From Elysia chlorotica (taxonomy: Eukaryota; Mollusca; Gastropoda; Plakobranchidae), in the NCBI GenBank assembly GCA_003991915.1, contig RQTK01000025.1, forward strand, positions 61,418 through 125,417: a stretch of DNA of 64,000 bases, in the 5' to 3' direction. Position 1 is the first letter of the stretch. Each line of letters starts with the position of its first letter. The position numbers were made by a program, and so were the translations under genes. The notes under the pieces were generated by a model. That model worked only from the letters and a program-made list of their open reading frames with translations, did no database searches and was not told where the DNA came from. Below are positions 25,730-39,500 of the stretch, in pieces.

Positions 25730-26184
25730 CATTTTTTGTATATACATATATTACACATCTTATATAGCCTCCATGATTTTTATATACATATACATCTTAC
25801 TGTTTTCCATTTATTCGTGTTTATAGACACTTTTATACTGTTTTCTTTAAATATCAATTAATACGCTACCAGTGTAGTGTTAAAAACTAAAACAATTATT
25901 CTGATATAAATTATTATATATTTATCTATATACATAATTTAATTTATCCCCTGTCCATGAGATCTTAACTACTTTGTATCTAGATTTTATAACAATCAGA
26001 GTATTATCATATTATATACATTTCTATGTTATTTATAAGTTTTATTATATGTTTCTAATACAATGCAATGATTATTCTCTATCCAACCTATAGAGCCCAT
26101 GTAACCACGACAAAAATTTTCCTTGGATGGACAATAAAGTATATCTTATCTTATCTTATCTTATCTTATCTTATCTTATCTTAA
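25730..26184 (+). mobile_element. Probable LINE 3' end with (TTATC)n tail
   Basis: AT-rich sequence ends in ggatggacaataaagtatat followed by eight TTATC-type pentamers (26142-26184). An AATAAA followed by a pentamer tail is a common 3' end of non-LTR elements. No coding part is attached. Confidence 0.5.
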
Positions 26185-26421
26185 AGTCGTAGTAATAGTA
26201 AATGTCTAGATCTATGCTCCATGAGCAGCCAAGGCAATCCCGTACCCTGAGTTAGATGCTGATCCACTCAAGACAAAAGACACTCCAAGACTGGCTAAAT
26301 CTACAAATCCTGAAAAGAGTTTCACTCACACCCAAATTACTGAGATCACACTTCTCTAAGCCAAGGCATCTAGGCATGCCTAACACAACTCACAACCTAC
26401 TCATGACACACTTTCACCACA

Positions 26422-26526
26422 ATAATAAATCTTGGTGTTCCAGCAGCTGGCCTCCTGTAACACACTTTGAGGGATGTATATATATATATATATATATTGT
26501 ATCAGATTCAGAGTATCTAACAGCAG
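26422..26526 (+). repeat. Dispersed repeat module 2, first copy
   Basis: The aataaatcttggtgt..agcagctggcc..gtatcag..agtatctaacagc block, with an internal (AT)n, recurs at 28019-28108. Confidence 0.65.
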
Positions 26527-26566
26527 AATATAAGACAAGATAATAATTTTGGGTGTTGCACAGTTA

Positions 26567-26660
26567 GGTTTTAATTTCTGTGTAATTTAATGTGCGAGGA
26601 AATGTGACAGTTTTGTCGGCATCAAATAAATATATATATTTTGGTTTAAACTGGGCATAG
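26567..26660 (+). repeat. Dispersed repeat module, second copy
   Basis: A close copy of 25253-25345. It lies just before the RNase H relic. Confidence 0.75.
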
Positions 26661-26689
26661 TATGCCGTCAATCTAAAAATCTCACCCTG

Positions 26690-27760
26690 ACAATCCTGCT
26701 TTTCACCCTGTTTTCCACCCAACTAATGTAGAAAAATTCCAATCTTCACCGAATGCGATTCCCCCTTTGGATTTCTTGTTCAGCAGCTTCTCTTGAAATC
26801 AACTGAGAGATACTAACTCTATTCAAGAAGACAAATTTTCGGAAATTCCACCCTGGGCGCTGGAAAGACAAGGAAGCATTCTCGAGGGACAAAACCCCTC
26901 CTGAAGTATATAGAGAAAGGTTTAAACAAATCATAGAAAATCATGCCTATCACTATCTACTTTTCACTGACAAGTCTAAAGATGATACTTGTGTCGGAGC
27001 TGCCTGCCACTCATCCCAGCAGATAATTGCTGCTGGGTGAGTGCAAAGGTTGAATATTTACTGCGGAGGCAGTTGCCCTGTACATGGCACTCGAGACAGT
27101 CTCCACTTCAATAAAAGAAAAATTTTCAATCCTCTCTGACTCGCTTTTTCTAGGGAAAGCGGTGGGGGAGGCAAACTTGAAAAATCCAAAAATTCTTAAC
27201 ATCTTGGAAAAAATCCACGAACTACAGAAAAATGTTCTCTGCTGGATTCCCAGTCATGTTGGAATTGAAGGAAATGAAATGGGTAATGAGCTTGCCAAAA
27301 TCGGGCTTGAACTTAAACCTACTCAGGTGCAGACCTGCATCAGATGCAAAGCCAATTGTACATAAGTTTGTAAGAAAAAATTGGAAAGTGCGATGGAATA
27401 ATATGACAAACAACTAATTACACTGTATCCAACGTGGGCAGGAAAGTATCAGGCGAGACGATGAGACCAGGTGGTACTCGATCAAGTCCGACTTGGACAT
27501 TCTCATCTTACTGTCTATCATCCATAAGACATATTCTGGTTGACTGTCCTCTTTTTTACAAGGAAAGAAATCTGTACATGGCTTCCAAGCCACTACAAAG
27601 CATATTCACTTATGTTAGTCCTCAGCGCTTACTGAGGTACTTGAAAGACATTGGTGTATATAAAAAAATAACTGTGATAATCATACACATGGATCTTTTA
27701 AACTACTGTATATGTATACCCTTTACGTTTAACCAACCTTTTTATGCATAATTTTTATGC
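26690..27760 (+). pseudogene. I/Jockey-like LINE relic: RNase H domain and C-terminus
   Basis: Broken frames in order encode HYLFTDKSKDDTCVGAACH (first RNase H aspartate region), MALETVSTSIKEKFSILSDS (second) and WIPSHVGIEGNEMGNELAK (the last catalytic block). About 27520-27670 encodes HILVDCPLFYKERN..LLRYLKDIGVYKKI, the usual C-terminal cysteine-region and tail of I/Jockey-type ORF2. Several frameshifts and stops separate the parts, and the reverse transcriptase is absent. It is an old fragment upstream of ASCC3. Confidence 0.8.
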
Positions 27761-27905
27761 TTTTACTATTCAGAGAGACAAAGGAGTCACCGTTGCTACT
27801 AGTATTTAATTAACTCTCTTACTTAGGACTTCATGGGCACAACATAGCTGTATCGAGCTGACGTGCTGTAAAAACAAAACTCTTAAGTTAAACTCAAACT
27901 TAAAC

Positions 27906-27975
<70 letters not shown>
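27906..27975. repeat. (GTCT)n/(CT)n microsatellite
   Basis: GTCT tetramers grade into CT dinucleotides. The flanks resemble those of the CT tract at 25399-25545. Confidence 0.9.
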
Positions 27976-27977
<2 letters not shown>

Positions 27978-28018
27978 ACTTCTCTCTCTAATTAGGGCCT
28001 ATATATGCGGGGGCTGTT

Positions 28019-28108
28019 ATTATAATAAATCTTGGTGTCTTAGCAGCTGGCCTTCTATAACAGACTTTGAAGGATACGCTGTATATATTGTATCAGAGTA
28101 TTTAACAG
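28019..28108 (+). repeat. Dispersed repeat module 2, second copy
   Basis: A diverged copy of 26422-26526, without the long (AT)n. Confidence 0.65.
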
Positions 28109-28715
28109 CCCCTGAATGCTTCTATGCCTTCTAAGCCTTCAGGCTTAATTTTCATGTTATGAGTGGCTAACAGCACTTTTAAATGCCTGTTTCGGGACAG
28201 AGCAGTTTTCAATTAAAAAAGTGAAATGAAATATTTTTATTTAGGTGCTTGTAAAAATTATTTCCATTATTTTTGTTGTACATTTTCATAATTTCATATG
28301 CATATTGTCTAAATAGTTATTTATCATTTAAAGAGTTCTAAAGGCTTAGTTTTAAAAAAAAAAGTGGAAACGTTGCTAGTCTCCCAGGCTTCAATCACTG
28401 GAAAGAGCTAAGAGACACTTGGTGAATACCTTAACTTTGAGCTTTTCTTTTATTGAGTTTACAGCACTGGCAAGACCATTTGAGGCCTACTCATCTACAA
28501 GTCAATGAGCAAGTTCTTATCCCCAAAAAATGCATTTAAACTTTTCAGACAATACTAGCCTTGAGAGGCTACTTTTATCCACTACTGATAACTACTTGTA
28601 AAATAATTCTAGCTCTAAAGTCTAAATAATTTAAAAATATAACTAGATATTTAGCTTATAAATGTTTAAAAATGGCATGAATTAGATTTGTAATTTGATA
28701 ATTTGATTTTTGCAG
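28109..28715. other. Upstream/intron DNA before first ASCC3 coding exon
   Basis: AT-rich, no coding exon seen. It ends in the acceptor gatttttgcag at 28715. An acceptor 23 bases before the ASCC3 ATG means at least one noncoding exon lies further upstream. Confidence 0.5.
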
Positions 28716-28738
28716 GTGGTTGTTGACAAACGAAAGAA

Positions 28739-31700
28739 ATGCCTGAGTTACCCAGGCTGACTGGCGCTTTAAGAGCCTTTGGCATAGTGTCATCTCAAGA
28801 ACAGTCTCTGCCTGCTGGTGATTTGACTGAACGCAAATCTTTAGTTCTCAAAAAGCAGAAGGCTCAGAATCTCTCATGGGAAAGCCTCACATCATTCATA
28901 AAGAAGAATGCTTCTGGTGTAAGCAACAGCGACATCTCTGGAGCAATGAAACAGCTCATTGCCACAGCAAAATTGATAGGTATGTCATGCTGGGGATGCC
29001 AAGAACCTTTTAAAATACAATTTATGAACTTAAAAAAAAATAACAATATATATGAATCTGTCTGAGACCACACAAATTCTATTGGAAATATCCTAGTGCT
29101 GTTTAGATGGGCCTTTTGTGTGTACCAGTGGCTCACTTTTAAAAGCCCTTTATGATTTAGCAAATACATTTATAATTGAAAAGTAGACTCTAGAGGAAAT
29201 TACCTCGAGGTAGAGGTAGGATAGTAACAGCATCACAAAATGTTCCATATGGGTAATGTAGAAAGCATTGATATGAAATATGGGATTAGTATTATTTTTT
29301 GCAACCAAATTAAAAGTATTTCTTTTCTTTTGCATTGGAAGATCAAAATATATTTTTTTTAAAGATAAAAAAAATGATGCACAGATATCCCATTCAATGA
29401 ATTGTCATTTATGGCACTCCACAGTCGGAAGTGAAGAGTCCTCAGACACTGTTGAGTGTGGTGCAGTTTTTCTGTTTAACATTTTCAAAAATGTAGACAG
29501 TGTGGGTCAAAGGGAAGCAACTCAGCTAAGAAGTACCTTTGGACCTCTCCCTGCTAGTGCAGCCTCAAAATCATGCGAGCTTGTCAGGAAGATTGTCAAG
29601 TGGTTGCCTGAGACGGCTTTGACTCAGCTCTCCTCTCAAAGGGAGGAAGGTATATTTCTTTAATAGCATTTTTGGTATATGTTTGACCTTAATTAGTATT
29701 ATAAGAAAGGAAGCATTAGAACAATGATTGAATTTATAATTTAAATAGTTTCTTTTTCCATGTCAATTTTTTTTCATGTTCCTTCCCTAAACAGTTTTAA
29801 CATTATAAGAAGTAGTAATTATAATTATGGGCTTTCGTTTTACCATTCCTTCCTGCAATTCACTCCTTGTAAAGGGGTGGAGTCTCAGACAAATCTTTTA
29901 CAAGTGACTAAGATTGATTTTTCACCTTGGTTGTTGCAGGTGATGGAGCTGCCAGTAATGAAGAGTTTGGTCACTCTATTAAGTTTTCAATGGATTTCAG
30001 CCCTGAGGAAGGCAATGAGGATGATTTATCTAGTGAGGAAGATGAGTTCACATTGAGCTCCAACAAAAAAGACTTTGATTTGCGTTACAATACTGCGGCA
30101 GTTATGGCTGAAGATGTTGACCAAGGAAGCAAAGCAAGTGTAGAGTTTGGATCAGCTTGGATGAAAGAAATGATCATAAAATACTTTGAAGGAAATGATG
30201 CTGCACTTGCTCTAGGCCTGGATGAGCTTTCCACCACCATCTATGATGTGCTGAGCTCCCAGCGATCAGATGATGAGCTGCAAACTGAGGTGATAGTTTC
30301 ACAAATAAGTTGTCAAATTGTATGGCGTTCAACGTTGTAAAATGGTTTTGATAGGTTTGCTTGACGGTTTGTGTTTCTTTCTAATTATTAACAAATGTTA
30401 TTGCTATCATTATGTTTTTATTACGACAACTGAGGATAACATTTAGTTTCTTAAAACTTCACTTCTATCTGATCTTTAAAAAGGAAAAATTACAATATAT
30501 TGACATAACGTGGGCTGAGAGTCAACCAATAAAATGGAGATAGAACTAGTTGGTTCTCAGCTTGCGATGTAATAATAAGTATCTAGCCTATGAACCAACC
30601 CTCCTTTCCCCCCTCCAAAAAACAACAACAAAATAGACAAAAAACAGTGCAGTTATTTTTGTAAGCACTAGCACACTCTATTGGTAGTAAGTTGTAAAAT
30701 ATCGTAACAACTTACTTTACTGAAATCTTTTTTTTTCTTTTTTTTTTTTTTTCAAGATGTTTGATCTCTTGGGCTTTGAGAGGTTTGAGCTGATTCAGCA
30801 ACTTCTTGAGAAAAGAAGTCAAATCATCAAGTCTTGGGCTGCAGAAACAACACGTGCATTATTGCAGCAGATCCCAAGTAATGCTTGTTTACTTCTTTGA
30901 AATCACATATAATTTTACGTGAAACCAATTAGTTGCAACTCATGCTTATGCAATGACACTGATACATGTAACGATACTGTTTGACAAATCAATTTTTCAA
31001 TTCCATAAAAAAAATGTTTCCTCCCCAAGATATAATGCAGTAATACTTTTTTCTTCTTCCATTAAAAAGCAAAACAAACATTTTATTTCTCACCAAATGG
31101 AATGCAGTATTACTTTTTTCTTCTTTGAAGATAAGATAAATACTTTAAAATAAATGTCTTTGTGGGTATTGAAACTGACAAGCCCATTTATATTAAAAAA
31201 AGAATATACATAACGATGTGATTATTCTCATATGATATTTTTTATACTAAAAAAACAGCAACCAGTTTAATGCCAACTGCCAACACTTTTTTTTTCAGAG
31301 AAGAAGGCTGAGAACGAACGGCCTACCTATGGATGTCAAGTTCTTGTACAGGTAAGATATTTGTCTCCAGTGGAATCCATTCCCTTTCTCTCTAGCATTT
31401 ACTACTCTTAAAATGCAAATAACGAAAGCATTAGATATAAACCTAGCCAATTTCAGTTTAATCATCTTCATCTGTTTTTTGCAGGATAGAAGCTCCCCCT
31501 CTAGGCTTTAGGATACTTTAGTGCTATGGGTTCTAAGACTAGCATCTGACAATTTTTTTTATGACACTCAGAGACAATAATGGTTTATCAGGATTATTGT
31601 TTCAGCTGTACACATTATTCAAAGATCAACTCAACCAGTAAGAAATAAAATCCAACTAATAAATTTGCCCGATCATGGGTTGAAAACAGGTGGGAGCCCG

Positions 31701-33502
31701 AAAGTTAAAACTCTACTACTCACACCAGCTCGACCTTTAGAGATAAACAAAGATCATCATTTATATTATACACTGACTTGATTACCTATTAGTGAATATT
31801 TATTGGACTGCCATTGCAGAGTACAGAGGAGAAGTTTTTGGCCAAGCAGCTGAGGAAAGAGGAAAAACGTTCCAAGAAGGACAAGCAGTCTGTTGAAGAT
31901 CAGGAGTTAGCTGGGGCTCTAGACATTTCACCAGAGGAACTGCGGAGAACTCGGTCTGTCAATGTGTTTGATTATAGAAAATTTCACTGAGGTCATGTGT
32001 GTGCATCTTTAGGTCTTTTTTTTGTAGGGAATACTTTGATGTTATTAAAAAAAATATGAAAAAATGGCGTAAAGTTATTGAAAGCGTTTTCAATAAAGGA
32101 CTTCTCTTTGTAAGGATATGATAAGATTTAGTGTAAATTGTGAAGTGTCCTTAGTGCTTGGATTTAAAAAAAAAAATCTTGAAATATGATTATGAAAGTA
32201 AGAGTTATAATGGTGTATTGAAAAGTTGGAAACGTCATTTTATCTTTGTAAAATTTAAAAGCTGCAACAGTTTTCAAACGTACTAAAATTAACTTTGAAA
32301 GGGATAAGCTTACTAATATAAAAAAAAAGAAACAATTATGTTGCAGCACGATGCAATTATTCAATAAAAAATATTCAAAGCTCTATAATAAGGGACCTGT
32401 GAAAAGGGTGTAATTGTAACAATTTGTTGTTAATATATATGAAGTGAAAAAGCTGGGTTTTTTTTTGGTGCTGTGTGTGTGTGTGCATAACATTTGAATA
32501 CATTAAAAAATCATAGAAATCTTTTAGAGATTAAAAAAGTCCATTCAACAACGTAAATTTAAGTATGAGAATCAGTAAATACAAACACAATTTCCTCTTT
32601 TTCTATCCTGTTCCTCGGACTTAACACATATTGTATTAACTTTTTGCAGGGAGGCAGCCTTGCGGGAAGCTTCGAATGCCCCTTTGTTCTCAGGGAGAAG
32701 TGCATCGTACACTAAACCAGAGAAGTATCCGTTTGTGTTTGACAAGCAGGCTGAGGCCCAGCAGTCCTCGGCATACATCTCTGGTACAAAGGTACTATAA
32801 CCTGCAATTTTTCTTATTTAAGCTTATTCATTCATTAAGGTACTTAACATGATTGCGTCAGTCATCATGGCTCTCTACTTCTTTCTGTAACTTGTGTCAC
32901 TCATTGTACTGTTGTTGTTTTGTTCTCCGACCAATTCTATATTTTTTAGCTTTTTTCTCTGTCTTCCAGCTGCTCTTTCCTTGACTCAGACCCGATTTTC
33001 CCAAGTTTTTAATGTCTTTCTTTCTCATAATGTTTCCAAAGAATAAGCTCATAAGTTTGGTGCAACATACTTGAATTTTTTTGGCAGAAAAAAAACCTTG
33101 CCAGAGTAAAATAGCAATATTTTCCAAAACAATTTTATATGTTAATCCAACTCACTAGCTCTAAGAACTTCTCATCATAATTGCCCAGTATTTATGTTAT
33201 AAATTTCTGTTTTTCAATCTGTTTTATTAATGAAGCATCAAGGACAAGGATGGATTGAAAGGTTTGAACATATTTATACTCAGTTACATCTCTCTCTGCG
33301 TAAAAAAATGTTACACAGGGCTAAAATATTCAAATATTATACTTATCAATGATTTTCATGTTTTATTTACCCTCAGCTTGTCTTACCTGATACAATTACG
33401 CGTAAGGATGAAAAGCTCTACGAGGAAATTAATATCCCACCTACTGGCACAGCCCCGGCAAACATTGGCAAAGACAGGGTTTTAATTAGTTCACTTGATG
33501 AG
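28739..33502 (+). CDS. ASCC3: ASCC3 exons 1-8: N-terminal region
   Basis: Residues 1-464. The part of exon 1 before the ATG (28716-28738) is 5' UTR. Landmarks are [35 protein letters not shown], an acidic stretch in exon 3 ([12 protein letters not shown]), [11 protein letters not shown], the charged [20 protein letters not shown], and [14 protein letters not shown] just before the helicase. In the human protein this region binds other ASC-1 subunits. Introns here are ordinary GT-AG. Confidence 0.93.
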
Positions 33503-36500
33503 GTAAGGAAAACATTGTTGAGAGTATGTAATCTTTAAAGAAAAAAATCAGTTTTGTCATGTCACAGCAGGGTTACACAATAGCCCCTGAGATGGGAGAG
33601 CCAGTTTGCAGTGTTTAATCATATAAGCTTTTTCTCACAATGTAGTTTTTGCATCTTGTTCTAAAATCAGAGTGATATTTTGGCCTTGACAACAGAAAGA
33701 AAAGATATAAAATTATTTGTCTTAAGCCTATTTTACAGATGAGATTGCAGGAAACTTAATATGATTGCACCTTCAATCATTGCCTAAAATTCTTCAAATG
33801 GATGTTTGCCTTTCAATGTCACATAAATTTAATCCCCTGAAAATTTTGTTGAGCTGCGAGTCTGGAAAGGAGATGATAAACCAGAGTGCCTGCATATTCT
33901 TCAGAGGCCACCTTGTTTTGTTAACTAAATTTTAAAAAGTACATTCTTCATCATGAAACAAGTCTCTAAAGCAGTCTAGAGTAGAACATTGAGGGCCAAT
34001 AACTTTTACTTCAGTCTTTCCTTTGAAACATGCAGTGATTTAACATACTTTGCATCCGACATACTGTTGAAAATAAACGAGCTAGTTTGTTGAGTCCAAA
34101 ATGTACTCTACTTCTAATTTGATTATTTTATGCAAATATTTTTATACCTTTCCCTTTGATTGAAAATCTATTGCAAATCACTTTTTTGATTTCATTATTT
34201 ACATTTCTTTTTCTGATATCCACTCATTGACTATGTTTATGCACCCCTGTCATTATTCTGGATCAATGTTTCCTTGTAATACCTCAGATTGGGCAAGCCG
34301 CGTTCAAGAACACAAAGAGTCTGAACCTGATCCAGTCAGTCGTTTTCGACACGGCTTACAAAACCAACGAGAATCTTCTGATCTGTGCACCCACCGGAGC
34401 AGGAAAAACTAACATCGCCATGTTGACGATCCTGCATGAAATCAAGCAGCACATTGCGCATGGTGTCATCAAGAAAGATGAGTTTAAGGTACTTTCCTGC
34501 TTTGGGTATGAGGAGAGAAACAATTGAGGAAGCCAGTTAAATTATTGATCAAAGCAACAGTTGTGTATCATTTTAGACCAAATTCAAACTAATTATGAAA
34601 AACTTCAAGTATTTTGTAACTGTGAGACCTTGAGTAACAGGTTTAAGACCGTATGCCCATTTACTTTATGTAGGCAGCTTAAGTGCTCAGAGGAACTGCA
34701 ACTTCTGCTTAAAAGTTAAACATATTTTTGTGTGCATTATAATTGTCAGTGCTGCCCTTGAGCAAAAATGTGTTTACAATAATCACATCGTTGGCTTATT
34801 AGTTATATTTTTGGACCCAATCATAGTTTTAAAACATGTTGTTTTTGTTGCTATTGTGGTGTGCTATTTGGACTGATACTAGTTATGGCTATAGTGATAA
34901 TCATGATGAATTACATTTATTTTAAAATGATATTTGATCCAAATTATTTCTTTCTAAAATATGCCTTATCAAATAAAACAAAGCTTATACTCAGGAAAGA
35001 TTTTGAAATTTTGAAATTGTTTTATTGGCATTTGAAATGAAATTATGGCAAGAAACAAAACAATAGAAAACATGATATCCTAAATTTGTGTAGATTTTCT
35101 GAAAGAAAAGGTTCTTTCTTTCCTAGTTTCTTTGTATCTTAATTTTCCTGCTTGTTATGAATGCGCACAATTTACTAATGAAGGTTGTAAAGAAGATAAC
35201 AATAAATGTTAGTATTGCTACACATTTTTTCCTTTAAATATAAAAGGTGAAAATCAGATCCAATCAGCTGCAATCAGTTTGTTGGCTCATCTTTGGTGTT
35301 GCCTTTTTTCTGGATCATACAATTTTTCTAGGTTGAATTTATGTAACTGAGTTTTTCATACATTATTTTTAGATTGTTTATGTAGCGCCAATGAAAGCCC
35401 TGGCAGCTGAGATGGTACGCAATTTTGGTGGGCGCCTCGAGGCGCTAGGGATCACTGTCAAAGAATTGACAGGAGACATGTCTCTCACAAAACAAGAGAT
35501 TCTCAAAACACAGGCAAGTAATGGGGCTTAGGGAGCTTAACATTGATCTCTCAATTTATTGAGCTACTTATCAAACTTGCCGGCAGAAGCTTTTGTTTTC
35601 ACTACAGAGTCTTGGGATAAAAACCTAAGGAGAAGTCTTTCATTAGGGTGCATTCAACAATGATGTAGAATTTGAGAGAACTCAGTGGTTCTGAAAAGAT
35701 TATAAACAAATGATCCCTTCTATGTTTAACACTTTTGGTTACTGCTGAATGAAATTGGTAAAAACTGCACAGCACAACCAGGTCTTCTTCAAATTCCCCT
35801 CAGCCTTCATTCTATAACCATAGATTTACATGAAGTTCAAGTGAAAAACGACTTCTTCAGTTCTCTGCGAGTTTCTCCACACTACTGGTACATAAAAGAT
35901 CAAGTATCAAAGTATTTATGACTCGTCAAAGTCATTTCATTATGTGAAAATAAAAAGACATGTATAACAAAAATTCTCTTTTGATAAAATTTCCAAATGT
36001 TTGTAATAACCCCAGAGAAGAAATTCATTCTTATGTGAAGAATGTGAATAAAACATATGTGAGGAGAAAATCTTTATCTTGGCAACACTTCCAGATGCTG
36101 GTGACAACCCCAGAAAAGTGGGATGTTGTCACCCGAAAAGCCACAGGCGACGTGGCCCTGGCTCAGCTGGTGCGTCTGCTCATCATTGACGAGGTTCACC
36201 TGCTGCACGACGACAGGGGGCCCGTCATAGAGACACTGGTCGCTCGCACCAAGAGACAGGTAAGCATTGGGAAAATAAATGTGGCTGACGAGGGAAAAGA
36301 CTGGAGTTGTCGGAATATTTTTGGTTTTTAGATATTAATCAAACAGGCTGTCTCTCTCAGTAAAAACCCCACAGGCTATTAGAAATGTTTGTAAAAATTA
36401 AAAAGGCAATAAAAGAATATAAAAATCTTTAAAAAAAAAAAAAGGGAAATTGAAACTTCCAATGTTTTCTGCTCTTGACATGGGCCTCTACTCATATGTT

Positions 36501-39500
36501 GTTGATACTCTGCCCAGACATGATAAACTGTGGACAATTCAATTTTAAACCCATCAGATAAAAAAACAACATCACAAACCTGCAACCCCAAATATCAATT
36601 TAATGGGTCATACCTAGAGAGCAAAATAACTGTTTCTATCAAAGACTGTTGCTATTAATGTATCTATTCTACACCTCTGAGATGGATTTGATTTGTCATT
36701 ACTAGTCAAACTAGATTTTTTTAACCTTCATTACCCAAGAGGACCATTTTTTAGCAGAGGAAAACAAGAAAACTATTAAATAAATTACTGGGAAAAAAAG
36801 ACTTTTACTGCGTCCGGTTTTCAAAGCTGCCACTATGGTCAAAATTACCATTTTACTAAAATGTTTACCACAACCCATCAATGTCTTGGTCATTAAGTAA
36901 AAACCCTGACATTTGGTGCAGGCTTACTGAGAAGCTGAGCAATTTTAAAATTTATTGTGAGCATCGTTAAACATGCTTAAAGCATAGATTATTTAAAATT
37001 ATACCACATGACTTCTTTTATTGAAAATGCTAACTTTAATCGAACAATAAATTCAAGATAAGTTTTATTATCTCAAAGAAACCAGGACAACGTTAAAGTT
37101 TTAAAACTAAAATCGATATATTTCGGCAGGTCGAAAGTTCCCAGAACATGATACGGATAGTGGGTTTGTCAGCCACCTTGCCCAACTACCTGGATGTAGC
37201 CACCTTCCTCAACGTGAACCCGTACTTGGGACTTTTCTTCTTTGATGGTCGCTTCAGACCAGTGCCACTGGGACAAACATTTATTGGTAAGAATCTATGT
37301 TGGAATAATTGACGTACACGTGCAGTGAAATGCACTTAAGATAACCCTAGTTTAGGACAATAATGGTTTTATATTGACCATCTGGGACATCAGCTTTCCT
37401 CTTTTTTTTTAAACTATAAAGTCATTGTAATTTGTTTGATACAAAATTGGGACAAAATAATTTTTAGAAGATTTGCCATGGATGATTCTAGGTCTGCTGA
37501 AAAGAGATTCAGACATAACATTGGTTCAGTTAGAGATAATTTAAAAATGAAAGAACACAAAACAAGAAAGAATAAATAAATGAACCAGAACCAAAAATTT
37601 CTTTCTTTATATATATATATTGTTAACTTTTTTTTTTAATGTAAGATCTTTAATATACAAAAGCAGTTACATTTCTAAATGGTTCTCATATTTTTTCTAT
37701 ATTTTACTGATATTTTTGGTCAAAATCATAAAATGGGTTACATGGCATCTATCAGTATCAAACCGTATCTGTTGTTACAGGCATTAAAGCCCTGAACAAG
37801 ATGAATCAGCTGCGAGACTTCAACCATGTCTGCTATGACAAGGTGCTGAAACAGGTCCAGGCGGGATACCAGGTAAGTGGAACTCATAAAAATCTTCACC
37901 CTGATTTAAAAAAAAAAATGTTAATATGGAATTCTTTTAGAAAGCAAGACACTCAAAACATTGATACCAGCGATTCATTAAAAATGTGTGCTCATGTAGT
38001 ATTTCTGAACTGCAGGTAATTGTGTTTGTCCATAGAAAGTATTTCATCTTCACAGGTAATGCTGTGTGTTCGTAGGTATTTCTGGCCCACAGGTGATGGT
38101 GTTTGTTCATAGAAAGTATTTCTGGCCCACAGGTGATGGTGTTTGTTCATAGAAAGTATTTCTGGCCCACAGGTGATGGTGTTTGTTCATAGAAAGTATT
38201 TCTGGCCCACAGGTAATGGTGTTTGTTCATAGAAAGTATTTCTGGCCCACAGGTGATGGTGTTTGTTCATAGAAAGTATTTCTGGCCAACAAGTAATGGT
38301 GTTTGTTCATAGAAAGTATTTCTGGCCCACAGGTGATGGTGTTTGTTCATAGAAAGTATTTCTGGCCCACAGGTGATGGTGTTTGTTCATGCCCGCAATG
38401 AGACTGTGAGAACTGCCTTCACTTTGGCTGAGCTGGCCAGAAACAAGGGAGACTCAGCTCTTTTTACTGCAGAACAAAATCCAAGCTATGGAGAAGCCCA
38501 AAAAGCTGTAAGTTTCATTTCTTTTCCTTTTCCATTTGAGTTGAAACCTCAGGGTTGAAAACTCCTGAAAATTTATCAAACTGTTCTCAAAAGTATCCAG
38601 GTTTTTTACACTGTTCAACATTTTTCCTGTTTATGTTTACACAAGTAAAGATCTCAACAATTTATTTTTATGTATAAAGAAATTTGGGGAGTTCCAAATT
38701 ATAAAAAAAATAATATTATTAAGATTCTGAGAGATTAAAAATAAGCTCTTTTTTATTTTATTTTTTTATTTTTTTAAAAACCATTTTTAAAGACTTATTT
38801 CATATCAATAAGCATCCCTTAAGACACTTATGAAAAAGGAGTTGTAGCTAAATCAATGGTAGATGGCCAATTTAATGCCCTTTTTTTTCAGATGGCCAGG
38901 AGCCGCAACAAGCAGCTGAGGGAAATGTTTGTGGATGGGTTTGGCATCCACCACGCGGGAATGTTGCGACAGGACCGTAACTTGGTTGAGAAATATTTTT
39001 CAGAGGGTCACATCAAAGTGCTGGTGTGTACAGCCACCCTGGCCTGGGGGGTGAACCTGCCGGCCCATGCAGTCATCATTAAGGTGAGGGCCTGGCTCAA
39101 TGTTGGATGTGTGGTTTAGATTTCCGCTAACTCATAGCACAATACCTGTATGTTTTGCAGTTTAAGTTAAATTACCTCTCTGAAATTATATAGTCACTGT
39201 CCAATACATCATGAATATCATCAAGGCAATTTTAAAATTGGATGATCTGTCTTCTTTAGATTAGAGAGACAGTTGTAGTAGTTGTAATTCAGCTGGTTTA
39301 ATGTCCAACATCAGCACTATATAGGCTATATGACGTCTGACATTTTTATGTGATGCCACATACGAGTCAGGGTGGGGATACCATGACTCCTGTCTCAACC
39401 AGTGACATTAAACTGACACCGAGCCAATCAGTAGGGAGCGAAATCGCCAGGACTCGAACCACGAACCTCCTGTGTCGGAAGCAGATGTTCTACTTAAGGG

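Noticed and set aside
38011-38390. Regularly spaced repeats resembling a CRISPR array
   Set aside because: Units are joined directly with no unique spacers, and they match an exon-intron border in an animal gene.
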